Assembly: GCA_017444985.1 (NCBI GenBank)
Contig: JAFSVK010000150.1
Coordinates: forward strand, 1-37,699
DNA from: Bacillota bacterium
GTDB taxonomy: Bacteria; Bacillota; Clostridia; Lachnospirales; CAG-274
Reading direction: 5' to 3'
DNA: 37,699 nt
Numbering within the stretch: position 1 is the stretch's first letter; each line of letters starts with the position of its first letter. Below, one piece after another: positions 26,701 through 33,239 of the stretch. The notes beneath the pieces are model-generated. The model was given only the letters and a program-made list of their open reading frames with translations, was not told where the DNA came from and did not search any database. The translations under genes were made by a program, and so were the position numbers.

Positions 26701-29700
26701 TAAAAGCGGTACAAGACAAGTTAAACACGGTTTATGAGGACTTTACAAAGAAACATGGACTTATAAACAGTGATGCCAATTTAAACCTTTTTAAAGATGA
26801 CGACACAAGCGAACTTATCGCCTCTCTTGAAAATTTGGACGATGACGGAAACCTCATCGGAAAGTCCGACATTTTCACAAAACGAACCATAATCCCCTAT
26901 GTAGCACCCACGCACGCAGACACCGTTAGCGATGCCCTCACAATAAGCATATCCGAAAAAGCGAAGGTTGACCTTGAATATATGACGCAACTTTGCGGAA
27001 AAGACAAAGCTACCATTCTTGAAGAAATGAAAGGTGTTATATTTGAAAATCCCGTAAATGGGAGATATGAAACCGCCGATGAATATTTATCGGGAGATAT
27101 TCGTGAAAAGCTCCGTTTAGCCGAGTTAATGGCAGAAAATAATGATAATTTTGCCGTAAATGTAGAAGCGTTGAAGGAGGTTATGCCCGAAGATCTAAAG
27201 CCCTCCGAAATATCGGTACAGCTTTGTTCTACTTGGATACCCGTAAAATATTACGAGCAATTCATGTATGAACTACTTGACACACCTAACCGCTGTAAAA
27301 GTAACAGTTGGTATGCGAACACAGACCCTTTTTCGACCTACAACAGCCAAACAATAAGCATACAGTTTGACGAAAGAACCGCCACCTACGGTATATCAAA
27401 CAAAGGTTCATCAAGGGCTGACAGTTACAACATAAAAGCAAACCAGACCTACGGAACAAGCCGAGTAAATGCTTATAAGATACTTGAAGACACTCTCAAC
27501 AACAAGATAATTACCGTAAAAGACTATGTGGAAGATGCCGAGGGCAAGAAGCACGCTGTAGTAAACCAAAAGGAAACCCTGCTTGCACAGGAAAAGCAGA
27601 ATGAAATAAAGGAAAAATTCAAAGAATGGATATGGGAAGATCCTGACAGAACGGAAGATTTATGCCGTATCTACAATGATAAATTCAATTCCATTCGCCC
27701 GAGGGAATACGACGGCAGTCATATAAACTTTGTGGGAATGAACCCCGAAATAAAACTCCGTCCCCATCAGCTGAATGCCATAGCACACACACTTTACGGT
27801 GGTAACACTCTTCTCGCCCACACCGTTGGTGCGGGCAAGACCTTTGAGGCTGTAGCAAGTGCAATGGAGGCAAAAAGGCTTGGACTTTGCCACAAATCCC
27901 TTATATGCGTACCGAAACACATAGTAAATCAATTCGGCAAAGAGTTTTTACAACTCTACCCCAACGCAAATATCCTGGTGGCAAGTGAAAAGGACTTCCA
28001 AAAGAAGAACCGCAGAAGATTTTTCAGCCGTGTGGCAACGGGAAATTACGATGCGGTAATCATAAGTCATTCACAGCTTGAAAAGCTCCCCATTTCTCCC
28101 GAACGCCGTATTGACTACGTACAAAATCAGATAGAGGAAATAACCTCGGCACTTGACGATATGCGTAAAATGGAGGGCAAGCGTGGGTTTACGGTGAAAC
28201 AGCTCGAAACGGAAAAAGCCAACCTCGAAACTAAACTTGAAAAACTCATAAACGAAGAAAAGTATGATACCAACATTTTCTTTGAAGATATGGGCTTTGA
28301 CAAGATGTTTATAGACGAGGCACATATGTTCAAGAACCGCCAATTTATCACAAAAATGGGCAGAAATGTATCGGGTATAAATGCAAGTTCAGCTTCCCAA
28401 AGAGCCACTGACCTTGCAATGAAAGTCCAATACATGGACGAGATAACCGGCAACAGAGGTTCCGTTTTTATGACGGGAACACCCCTCAGTAACAGCATGT
28501 CGGAGTTGTATATAATGCAGTCGTATCTACAAGAAAGCCTTTTGAAAGAGCGTGGTTTACATCTTTTTGATGCTTGGGCGGCTAATTTCGGCGAGGTGCA
28601 GAGAACTTTGGAACTTGCCCCCGAAGGGAAAGGTTATCAGGCGAAAACGAGGTTTGCGAAGTTTTTCAATCTACCCGAACTTATGAACTTGTTTAGGCTT
28701 TGTGCGGATATAAAAATGCCGGAGGATCTGAATTTGCCTGTACCGGAGGCTCACTACGAGTGTATTAAGACCGAGGCGAGCGAATTTCAGAAGGAAATGG
28801 TGGACGGTTTGGCAGAGAGAGCCGGTAAGATAAGAGGCGGAAATGTGGACCCGACAAAGGACAACATGTTAAAAATAACCAACGAAGGTCGTAAACTTGC
28901 CCTCGATCAAAGGCTGATAAACCCCCTTCTTCCCGACGATCCGGACAGTAAGGTAAATAAGTGCGTGGAAAAGGTGCTTGAAATATGGAACGGCAGCAAG
29001 GAAAGACTTGGTACACAGATGATTTTCTGTGATATGTCAACACCGAAACCCGATGAGTTTAATGTGTATGATGACATAAAGGATAAGTTAATCGCTAACG
29101 GAGTACCAAAAGAAGAAATTGCCTACATACACGATGCCAAAACCGATGTGCAAAAGCAAGAACTTTTTGCAAAGGTGAATAAAGGTGAGGTGCGAATACT
29201 CTTAGGTTCTACCAACAAGATGGGTGCAGGCACGAACTGCCAAAAGCACCTGACGGCGGTACATCATCTTGACTGCCCGTGGAGACCGAGTGACCTTGAG
29301 CAGAGAAACGGTCGTATTATCAGACAAGGGAACGACAATAAGGAGGTTAACATATACAATTATGTGACTGCCGGAACATTCGATGCTTATTTATTTCAGC
29401 TTGTGGAGAACAAACAAAAGTTCATCTCGCAGATAATGACAAGCAAGTCGCCGCAGAGAGAAGCGGAAGATGTGGACGAGGCTGTACTGAACTATGCACA
29501 GATAAAAGCTCTGGCGGCAGGTGACAGCAGAATAAAAGAAAAAATGGATCTTGATATGGCGGTTACTTCTTTGAGAACGGCTTACAGTAATTTCCTTGAT
29601 AACAGACGAAATCTGAGGACGGATATTGTGAAGAAATATCCGGAGATGATAGCACAAAAAAGCGAGGCTTTGAAAGGGTTAAAGGAGGATTTGGAGACCC

Positions 29701-30209
29701 TTAAAAATCACACAACAGACGGCTTTAGCGGTATGCTTGTGGGTCGTAATCATTACGATGAGAGAAAAAACGCAGGCGAAGCACTTTTGGCGGCTATAAA
29801 ATCGGTGGGATTGCAAAATACGGGTACTTTCATAGGTGCATACAAGGGTTTTGATATGTCGGTAGATTTCAATAAAACCAAGGGTGCTTATGAGTTGGTG
29901 CTGAAAGGTGCGATAAGCCACCGTGTGGAAATGGGCAGCGATGCCGTGGGTAATATTATGAGAATCGACAATTCACTGAAAGAGATTGAAAACATAATCG
30001 TAAAGGTGAGCGATAGCCTTGAAGATGTTCAGAAACAGCTGAAAATCGCCAAAGAGGAAGTGGAAAAGCCGTTTCCTAAGATGGAAGAACTTAAATCTAT
30101 GGAAAAGAGGTTGAATGAACTGAACAAGGAGCTTTCACTTGATAAGGCGGATGAGTCGGAGATACTCCCCGAAGAACAAAATAAAACCGCCTATGAAGCG
30201 GAACGATGA
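20766..30209 (+). CDS. Giant polyvalent protein: ArdC-like, nucleotidyltransferase, N6-methylase and SNF2-type helicase
   Basis: 3147 residues. Start: ATG at 20766, 7 nt after AAGGAGGT; the upstream in-frame ATG at 20727 lies inside a hairpin. Order of parts (approximate residues): ArdC-N-like domain 1-120; disordered Gln/Gly/Glu/Arg stretch 257-402, overprinted by a TnpV-like gene; unknown domain 436-555; MNT-like nucleotidyltransferase near 610-700 (YGSRSRG, then SDLDIVFEY); associated domains, including GIGGRYNGNN near 955; adenine methylase with LEPSMGIGNFFG (about 1659) and IGNVPFG, an NPPY variant (about 1723); helicase with HTVGAGKT (about 2350), FIDEAH (about 2514), MTGTPLSNS and QRNGRIIRQG (about 2845); C-terminal coiled coil. 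This is the polyvalent-protein layout that carries anti-defence activities into a recipient. Individual activities are inferred from motifs. Confidence 0.9.
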   Translation: MRDKYTYISELLLDEVQKLTKSGHNWLKFLEQTGTLYKYGFKDNLIINSQRENATMCADFDTWTKKLDYRIKQGTKGIPLLRDSNGKKYIRYVYDVTDTVRTPESRNVGLWTVKDEYRRAVADGFKIHNNLNGNDSTLEGLISERVNNYLDENINKAIKELELYKENSLLEDYDRDNLEVTLREIAEESIEIAVCGRCGINRDFDEYSLRNIGDFNTVDTITQLGELVSSCSETVLREIEREVKNCEKHIAKEENYYEREDDTRNEAPLQRGTTEVVAGDNGRKQSDLQVGQGNNDLFSDVADGRGRGLQSDELGQKETQLHQGEQAGILSKTDDTGLVGTSGERRQASERDGEQLNERNEQSRGNNRGVESQGSNELGGTEEQPQTESSRDSDERSNISINSDKAEDFSKENSAFSNVVETIELEKYEKGDRPGTVKAVGMATYQEVFDKLQEHLEKSDMLPDEYFKLSYRVTEPQLPLPKDVSFICNTDFGGSEGIYVDIYAKSKEYPEGLRAFAVGKILNEDYKSFMRMGVIATECSLMLNGGGMKLERNIGIEQAEEKVEQKSEAKVPETKEKTTVDEYKEKTLKSFNPISPYAENTETELSDIEEDARNIIAEATEDMPIEVVDVAVYGSRSRGLENEKSDLDIVFEYKGDVREDTVFNILNENSKDYYGVEFDFNPIRAEETGTLEQYLPEADKYLEREIKNRAKSVEMNIIGNTVYRYIPQKRYKKFPGVDGMAISERLSNEDIKHSGKINGDGTVTITYSANDKEKVLPIFDEYARQSENKKIIFPDNSIDYGEMVEYGYKEDIMHPLTKEVALDLWENKNLPVYKLYEDNTESLVDNIEDIQNHKGIFGIETADWDRYIKKQNILNNTEESHENTEENHKTTEKSQETKDKEPAQMELIDGVLPKSIAIASILEGTGFENGKHRVAELYDKNLTNKERAEVIKKEYGIGGRYNGNNIPNALVGTQSDSKGLQIEWNDANRQRVNKLLTWSQVEKIISELVEKDAYITPEEMARYNKHIETEAKIKLLAEGDVINVNGDKFTVLAVDDSRIKVQSPEFENDLSYIVGDNHYINKFGLEKYGFDIEGKTVEKPETDKEDTVYRFFRTGNESELKILFPKDDHHFTSSIIDKDVIDVANKIYEQDGKTETFFSMLLAYANTETFDDSTLFYMDAKNEYNDGIALMDGFTDETKEKLISFTENEELSLNDKVTEESTVSDIETDNNTQELQIGDKFTDLRNGEICEVVSLTGAIPWQTDMCAIKRSRGYYEITEDISFDELLNSERFQRYEETVEKAESINIPFLENIDLNSVDSICIERGVSTYEGGIDSNGHEAKDNYSYKKDTFTLYPSDDKTKIWTSEPSGNVFDDYYDEVYNIDLDGEIALANKIYKYIDRAYDYSIVAYKDGEKQYINADVDDIANYLEKALITDYTRGEFDDEPDFTNPESVGVAYTTVDDKDGIEHTIEATVNLEKQEISKYLDNTKVYTEAYGSKWDFLKCLEGINFDDLTEVTDEMWAKYNEVHKSTEVTNSAEKLTNFTFTEENMNVGSPKEQFQANIDAIKMLKKLESENAQATQEQQAVLAKYMGWGGLSDAFDPHKDSWSKEYNELKELLTYEEYNSARATVLNSHFTSPTIIQAMYKGLEQLGFDGGTILEPSMGIGNFFGAMPKDMQENSKLYGVELDDLTGRIAKQLYPDANIQIKGFQKTDFNSNSFDVAIGNVPFGTNKIYDSEIQSHDLIHDYFFKKALDKVHPSGIVAFVTSMGTMDKANEGVRKYLAERAELVGAVRLPDTAFKNANTSVTSDIIFLKKRDEVLDFEKEPEKQPDWVGTQENQEGYVVNAYFATHPEMIVGEMVEESGPYGNRLVCKPIEGDFKEQLNAAISNLQGTFERDEQANSVEEEIDPEFTQVSYEGHRNFCYCVVDDKVYFRENEMMIPQELEGKRLERMKGLIDVSTVLQEVIRLQREGYSDEDIKAVQDKLNTVYEDFTKKHGLINSDANLNLFKDDDTSELIASLENLDDDGNLIGKSDIFTKRTIIPYVAPTHADTVSDALTISISEKAKVDLEYMTQLCGKDKATILEEMKGVIFENPVNGRYETADEYLSGDIREKLRLAELMAENNDNFAVNVEALKEVMPEDLKPSEISVQLCSTWIPVKYYEQFMYELLDTPNRCKSNSWYANTDPFSTYNSQTISIQFDERTATYGISNKGSSRADSYNIKANQTYGTSRVNAYKILEDTLNNKIITVKDYVEDAEGKKHAVVNQKETLLAQEKQNEIKEKFKEWIWEDPDRTEDLCRIYNDKFNSIRPREYDGSHINFVGMNPEIKLRPHQLNAIAHTLYGGNTLLAHTVGAGKTFEAVASAMEAKRLGLCHKSLICVPKHIVNQFGKEFLQLYPNANILVASEKDFQKKNRRRFFSRVATGNYDAVIISHSQLEKLPISPERRIDYVQNQIEEITSALDDMRKMEGKRGFTVKQLETEKANLETKLEKLINEEKYDTNIFFEDMGFDKMFIDEAHMFKNRQFITKMGRNVSGINASSASQRATDLAMKVQYMDEITGNRGSVFMTGTPLSNSMSELYIMQSYLQESLLKERGLHLFDAWAANFGEVQRTLELAPEGKGYQAKTRFAKFFNLPELMNLFRLCADIKMPEDLNLPVPEAHYECIKTEASEFQKEMVDGLAERAGKIRGGNVDPTKDNMLKITNEGRKLALDQRLINPLLPDDPDSKVNKCVEKVLEIWNGSKERLGTQMIFCDMSTPKPDEFNVYDDIKDKLIANGVPKEEIAYIHDAKTDVQKQELFAKVNKGEVRILLGSTNKMGAGTNCQKHLTAVHHLDCPWRPSDLEQRNGRIIRQGNDNKEVNIYNYVTAGTFDAYLFQLVENKQKFISQIMTSKSPQREAEDVDEAVLNYAQIKALAAGDSRIKEKMDLDMAVTSLRTAYSNFLDNRRNLRTDIVKKYPEMIAQKSEALKGLKEDLETLKNHTTDGFSGMLVGRNHYDERKNAGEALLAAIKSVGLQNTGTFIGAYKGFDMSVDFNKTKGAYELVLKGAISHRVEMGSDAVGNIMRIDNSLKEIENIIVKVSDSLEDVQKQLKIAKEEVEKPFPKMEELKSMEKRLNELNKELSLDKADESEILPEEQNKTAYEAER
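21535..21969 (+). CDS. tnpV: TnpV-like gene overprinted inside the giant gene
   Basis: 144 residues in the +1 frame relative to the giant gene. AAGGAGG (21519-21525) lies 9 nt upstream of its ATG, which is unexpected inside a coding region. The protein matches my memory of the TnpV family (Tn4451-type elements): YFPMLQ, then WGRKRLSYIKENKPGYYQRL, then VDKQANEM and AEGITEELKAKDQMSWVAQR, ending REIVTNEVIY. In the giant frame the same DNA encodes only low-complexity, probably disordered sequence, so the TnpV-like frame looks like the constrained one. TnpV's role is not firmly known. Confidence 0.75.
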   Translation: MKEKMIQGMKHLYSEEQQKWLPEIMEENNLTYKLDKATMTYFPMLQTDEEEDYNLTSWGRKRLSYIKENKPGYYQRLMIQGLWEHLVSVDKQANEMENNLMKEMSKAEGITEELKAKDQMSWVAQRNNLKQRVREIVTNEVIYQ

Positions 30210-30211
30210 GC

Positions 30212-30243
30212 AAAAGGGACAGAATTCAGGTTCTGTTCCTTTT
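30212..30243 (+). terminator. Terminator of the giant gene
   Basis: AAAAGGGACAGAA (30212-30224) pairs with TTCTGTTCCTTTT (30231-30243) with one G-T pair and a 6-nt loop, 3 nt after the stop codon. The T-run is short. The stem sequence resembles the attenuator stem at 2797-2839. Confidence 0.8.
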
Positions 30244-30386
30244 GGGCATTTTTAACAAAATTTTATTACAAATATTACAATTACATTTCTTTTGTAAGCC
30301 AAAAACAACGCATTTTTGCGATTTTGACCATTAGTAAATATGCCAAATAGCTTTAAGAAGATAACAAGAAAATTTTTGCGAGTCGC

Positions 30387-30414
30387 TTGTTTTTTTTTTT
30401 CACAATGTTATAAT
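30387..30414 (+). promoter_or_regulatory. Promoter of cargo cassette 2
   Basis: TTGTTT (30387-30392), a 16-nt T-rich spacer and TATAAT (30409-30414). Transcription would start near 30421 and give a leader of about 240 nt. The stretch between the preceding terminator and this promoter (30244-30386) is AT-rich and holds nothing else I recognise. Confidence 0.7.
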
Positions 30415-30420
30415 AGACGG

Positions 30421-30654
30421 TAGAGGTACTTCTCACGCTCTCTTTTTATTCGTTAAGAGTTTCTCAAGGGCGTGTCCTTTCATGACTCTGTGAACTTTAC
30501 TGCAGATTGGTTCGAAGTCGATTCGTCGATGGGCCGTTTAGCCAACATTAGCCCGGGTCATCGGAGTGCCTTTTTGCAAATCGTGGGGGGAGGCAACTTC
30601 TCCCATTTTTAAAAGAGTCGGGCTGACTCTGGAAAAAATATTTTATAGGAGGAA
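30421..30654 (+). ncRNA. Long structured 5' leader, unknown RNA motif
   Basis: About 240 nt with no open frame, G/C-richer than its surroundings. Visible helices: AAGG/CCTT (near 30467-30479); TCGA-TTCG-TCGA with a UUCG loop (near 30519-30531); CGATG/CATCG, extended by GGC/GCC, enclosing 30528-30562; a GGGAGG/CTTCTCCC stem (near 30586-30604); and AGAGTC/GACTCT (near 30613-30631), just before the ribosome binding site. I compared it from memory with cyclic-di-GMP, cobalamin, glycine, THF and M-box classes and found no match. It may be a riboswitch, a thermosensor or a protein-binding leader. Confidence 0.5.
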
Positions 30655-30662
30655 ATGAGTAA

Positions 30663-32204
30663 ATGAGAAGATCATTTTTCACAAAGGCTGTTGTAGCTGT
30701 CGGTGTGATGGCAAGTGCAATGGCTTTGAGTAGTATGTGTGCATTTGCAGCTGCAATTACCGATTCAGCAGTTTTTGATGTTGCTACAGTTGCAGATGAA
30801 AACAGTTGGACAAAAGGTGACATAACCACTAGTGTTACAAAAAATGATATTACACTAGTTTCTACAAGTGATAGAAAGGGTTCTTATGATAATTCAACTT
30901 CTGCTTCATTTGGTGGAGAAACCTATACAAAAAGTTTTAATACTGCAGGTTCCACAAATGCTAAAGGTAGGTATTTTACTTTTGAAACAGCTAATGCTGT
31001 AGATGTAAATATTTATTGTAAAAGTAGTGGTTCAAGAACAATAGGAATTATTTCCGGAACACCGACCGCTCAAATAGGTACAGATGCAAGTTTTATTGGA
31101 AATACCGGTACTGATTCGGGAGATTTTATTCTTTCAAACACTTTATTAACAGCTGGAACATACAGCATTGTTACTTCAAATGGAGTAAGAGTGTATAAAA
31201 TTGAAATTACTAAACACGACGCATCATCTGATCCGGATAATTATTATACTGTAAGCGGACATTTAACCCTAAATAACGAAGCTGTTGCTAACACAGAAGT
31301 AAAGCTTAATGGTAGTAATTATGTTGATAATTCAACGTCAACAACAGATGCAACAGGTTATTTTGAATTTACAAATGTTGGAGAAGGCGAAAATATTACA
31401 TTATCAGTTGTTGCAACAGCCGGCTATGAAGGGTATAACTCAGATGCCATTACAATTAATTCAGCAACAACTTATGATATTTCTCTTGTTGAAATAGAAC
31501 AAGCACAAGCAATTGAAAGCTATGTTTCTTTAGCTGAAGAATTTACCGAATCATCTGCTAACATTACCGCAGGTGCAACATTTGGAACATATTTTTCATC
31601 AGATGAATCTTCTGCAAAAACTATTGTAGTCGATGCAAGTGAAAGAAAATATGGCAATGAAGATATTAGTTATATAAAAAGATTTAAAACTCAAGGAAAA
31701 GATGTAAAAATAAACTTTACTGTTAAACAAGACTCCCTCGTTCAGGTTTTCTTCGTAACAGCAAGTAGTTCTAATGAAGAAAGATCTTTATCTTTAAATA
31801 ATGTTACAGTTTCTAATAAAGATAGTTCAAAGATTTCTGTTTTAACAACAACAGTTAAGCCGAATGATACCATTAATGGTTCAACATTTACAGTAGCATC
31901 AAATGCAGGTGTAAATATATATGACATTAGAGTCACTCCCGGTGTTACATATAATACAAAATCCAACGGAGCAACTGTTGTTACATCAACAGATACCTAT
32001 ATTCTTGCAAACGTTAGTCAAGGTACAGTTGATACTACCTCTGGAGATTTAACAATGAGCGTTGGTGGACAGGAAATCACAACGGATTCTGTTTATAGTC
32101 TTGTTAAAATCGGCAACGCATTCTTTGAAGGAAATGACTATATTTTCGCACTTCAAGTAGAAGGTGCTAACGGTACTGATATTGATACATTTACAGTAAG
32201 CTAA
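30663..32204 (+). CDS. Secreted multi-module surface protein (cargo cassette 2)
   Basis: 513 residues; AGGAGG lies 10 nt upstream. A three-codon frame MSK starts at 30655 between the site and the real start. A signal peptide (1 to about 30, ending AFAA) is followed by beta module A (about 34-183), a CarboxypepD_reg/CnaB-like domain (about 195-277, VSGHLTLNNEAVANTEVKL), beta module B (about 285-427), and a C-terminal domain (about 440-513) like that of the cassette 1 protein. Modules A and B end with the same pattern as the pectate lyase N-terminal module (hydrophobic strand, SN-GV or SNINI, IYKI or IYDI, then V). No catalytic motif and no cell-wall anchor is seen. It probably binds carbohydrate or surface partners, by inference. 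Confidence 0.8.
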   Translation: MRRSFFTKAVVAVGVMASAMALSSMCAFAAAITDSAVFDVATVADENSWTKGDITTSVTKNDITLVSTSDRKGSYDNSTSASFGGETYTKSFNTAGSTNAKGRYFTFETANAVDVNIYCKSSGSRTIGIISGTPTAQIGTDASFIGNTGTDSGDFILSNTLLTAGTYSIVTSNGVRVYKIEITKHDASSDPDNYYTVSGHLTLNNEAVANTEVKLNGSNYVDNSTSTTDATGYFEFTNVGEGENITLSVVATAGYEGYNSDAITINSATTYDISLVEIEQAQAIESYVSLAEEFTESSANITAGATFGTYFSSDESSAKTIVVDASERKYGNEDISYIKRFKTQGKDVKINFTVKQDSLVQVFFVTASSSNEERSLSLNNVTVSNKDSSKISVLTTTVKPNDTINGSTFTVASNAGVNIYDIRVTPGVTYNTKSNGATVVTSTDTYILANVSQGTVDTTSGDLTMSVGGQEITTDSVYSLVKIGNAFFEGNDYIFALQVEGANGTDIDTFTVS

Positions 32205-32215
32205 GGAGAATGGAT

Positions 32216-32359
32216 ATGAAGAAAGAATATACAACTCCCGTTGTTACGGTAACTGCTTTATCTAACGAAGATATTATTACCGTAAGCGGTATAAAGACAA
32301 CTACGCAAAAAGGCGATTATAAAAGTGTAAGATTTAGTGATCTTAATTTAAATTCATAA
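32216..32359 (+). CDS. 47-residue DIIT peptide 2
   Basis: AAGGAG (32203-32208) lies 7 nt upstream of the chosen ATG (32216); an in-frame ATG at 32210 is too close. The peptide begins MKKEYTTPVVTVTAL, has DIIT at residues 19-22, a Thr/Lys/Gln middle and ends LNLNS. It has no cysteine. It starts 11 nt after the stop of the secreted protein, so the two are co-transcribed. It pairs with the peptide at 16934-17074 in length, start, DIIT position and end. Function is unknown. Confidence 0.7.
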   Translation: MKKEYTTPVVTVTALSNEDIITVSGIKTTTQKGDYKSVRFSDLNLNS

Positions 32360-32382
32360 TAATATCGTAATTTTAATATAAT

Positions 32383-32393
32383 TCTGCAGATAG
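32383..32393 (+). repeat. Left copy of TCTGCAGATAG repeat
   Basis: TCTGCAGATAG directly follows a TATAAT hexamer (32377-32382) and precedes a C5/G5 hairpin. The same arrangement recurs at 33229-33239 on the other side of the mobC-relaxase pair. It could be a duplicated promoter-leader unit or part of a transfer origin. Confidence 0.6.
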
Positions 32394-32428
32394 CAACTCC
32401 CCCATTCCATACGGTTTGGGGGATTGTT
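32394..32428 (+). terminator. C5/G5 hairpin after cassette 2
   Basis: TCCCCC (32398-32403) pairs with GGGGGA (32418-32423), extended by CAA/TTG around a bulged C. T-rich DNA follows. It can terminate cassette 2, but may also be the structured part of an origin of transfer. Confidence 0.6.
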
Positions 32429-32439
32429 ATTTTTACACC

Positions 32440-32465
32440 ACTCACGACACACTCGTGAGTTTTTT
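32440..32465 (+). terminator. Terminator abutting the mobC ribosome binding site
   Basis: ACTCACGA (32440-32447) pairs with TCGTGAGT (32453-32460), followed by a T-run. GGAGGTGA of mobC begins 5 nt later. This is the third case in the window of a terminator placed directly before the first gene of a module. Confidence 0.85.
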
Positions 32466-32481
32466 ATTTGGAGGTGATTTT

Positions 32482-32868
32482 TTGTCAAAAGTAAGATGTG
32501 AGCGATTTACCGTAAGGTTATCGCCATATGAAAAGGCTTTTATCGTGCGTAAAATGCGTGAAAGCGGGTATAACAATTTAGGGGATTATTTTATGCACTG
32601 TGTATCAAGCAACCGCACCACAGTCGTAGATACTATGCCTATATGGGAAATCAAGACAGAACTAAATAAAATCGGCACCAATATCAATCAGATAGCTAAA
32701 AAAGCCAATACCAACGGATTTTTGAGTGATACGGATATACGGGAGCTGAAGGAGGATATGCGGGAAGTGAAAGATACGGTCAATATGGGCTTGAACCCCT
32801 ATTTGAAAGGCGGTGATGTGGGTGGCTTATGTGAAGATAGTACCCATCAAGCAGAACACACACCTTGA
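32482..32868 (+). CDS. mobC: MobC-type relaxosome protein
   Basis: 128 residues from a TTG start at 32482; GGAGGTGA (32470-32477) sets it, while the ATG at 32416 lies upstream in the hairpins with no ribosome site. RCERFTVRLSPYEKAFIVRK, then GYNNLGDYFMHC, then EIKTELNKIGTNINQIAKKAN, is typical of MobC: a ribbon-helix-helix region followed by the conserved N-IG-N-NQIA stretch. MobC helps the relaxase open DNA at the origin of transfer. It overlaps the relaxase fragment, as in intact mobilization operons. Confidence 0.85.
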   Translation: MSKVRCERFTVRLSPYEKAFIVRKMRESGYNNLGDYFMHCVSSNRTTVVDTMPIWEIKTELNKIGTNINQIAKKANTNGFLSDTDIRELKEDMREVKDTVNMGLNPYLKGGDVGGLCEDSTHQAEHTP

Positions 32869-33196
32869 CACCGTCCTCAATAACATCGAAAACCCCGACA
32901 AAACCGAAAAAATGCTCTACGTCACAGGCTACATGTGTAGCCCCGAAACCGCGGTAGAGGATTTCAAGGTCGTACAAGCCAAAGCCATGAAAAAAGGCAA
33001 CAACCTTGCTCACCACATTATGATAAGCTTTTCGACGGATGACCCTATAGATCAAGAGTCCGCCATTGAGGCGGCACAGGAGCTTATGAAACAAATGTAC
33101 CCCAATAATCAATATATTTTGGCGATACATAACGACAGGGAGCAGCTGCACCCAGCTATAAAGAAAACCGCAGCAGCTCTTGGTTTAAATAGCTAA
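32822..33196 (+). pseudogene. Truncated MOBP-type relaxase
   Basis: 124 residues from a GTG at 32822 (giving AYVKIVPIKQ, the usual start); an ATG at 32816 is also possible. The N-terminal relaxase domain is recognisable: LNNIENPDKTEKMLYVTGY, then MKKGNNLAHHIMISF, then YILAIHNDREQLH. In full-length relaxases the last motif continues into the metal-binding histidine cluster (H-D-x-x-H-x-H type) and several hundred more residues. Here it breaks after LHP, and a short unrelated tail ends in a stop. No continuation appears in any frame before the next promoter. It is probably unable to nick. I infer loss by recombination. Confidence 0.8.
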
Positions 33197-33228
33197 TATT
33201 AAAGTATAAAAAATATTGATATTTATAA

Positions 33229-33239
33229 TCTGCAGATAG
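33229..33239 (+). repeat. Right copy of TCTGCAGATAG repeat
   Basis: Identical 11-mer to 32383-32393, again fused to a TATAAT hexamer (33224-33229) and followed a few bases later by a C5/G5 hairpin. It lies 32 nt after the stop of the truncated relaxase. Confidence 0.6.

Noticed and set aside
30500-30545. GGTTCGAAGTC resembling a tRNA T-loop
   Set aside because: The flanking bases do not form the 5-bp T stem, acceptor stem or anticodon arm; it is part of the structured leader.
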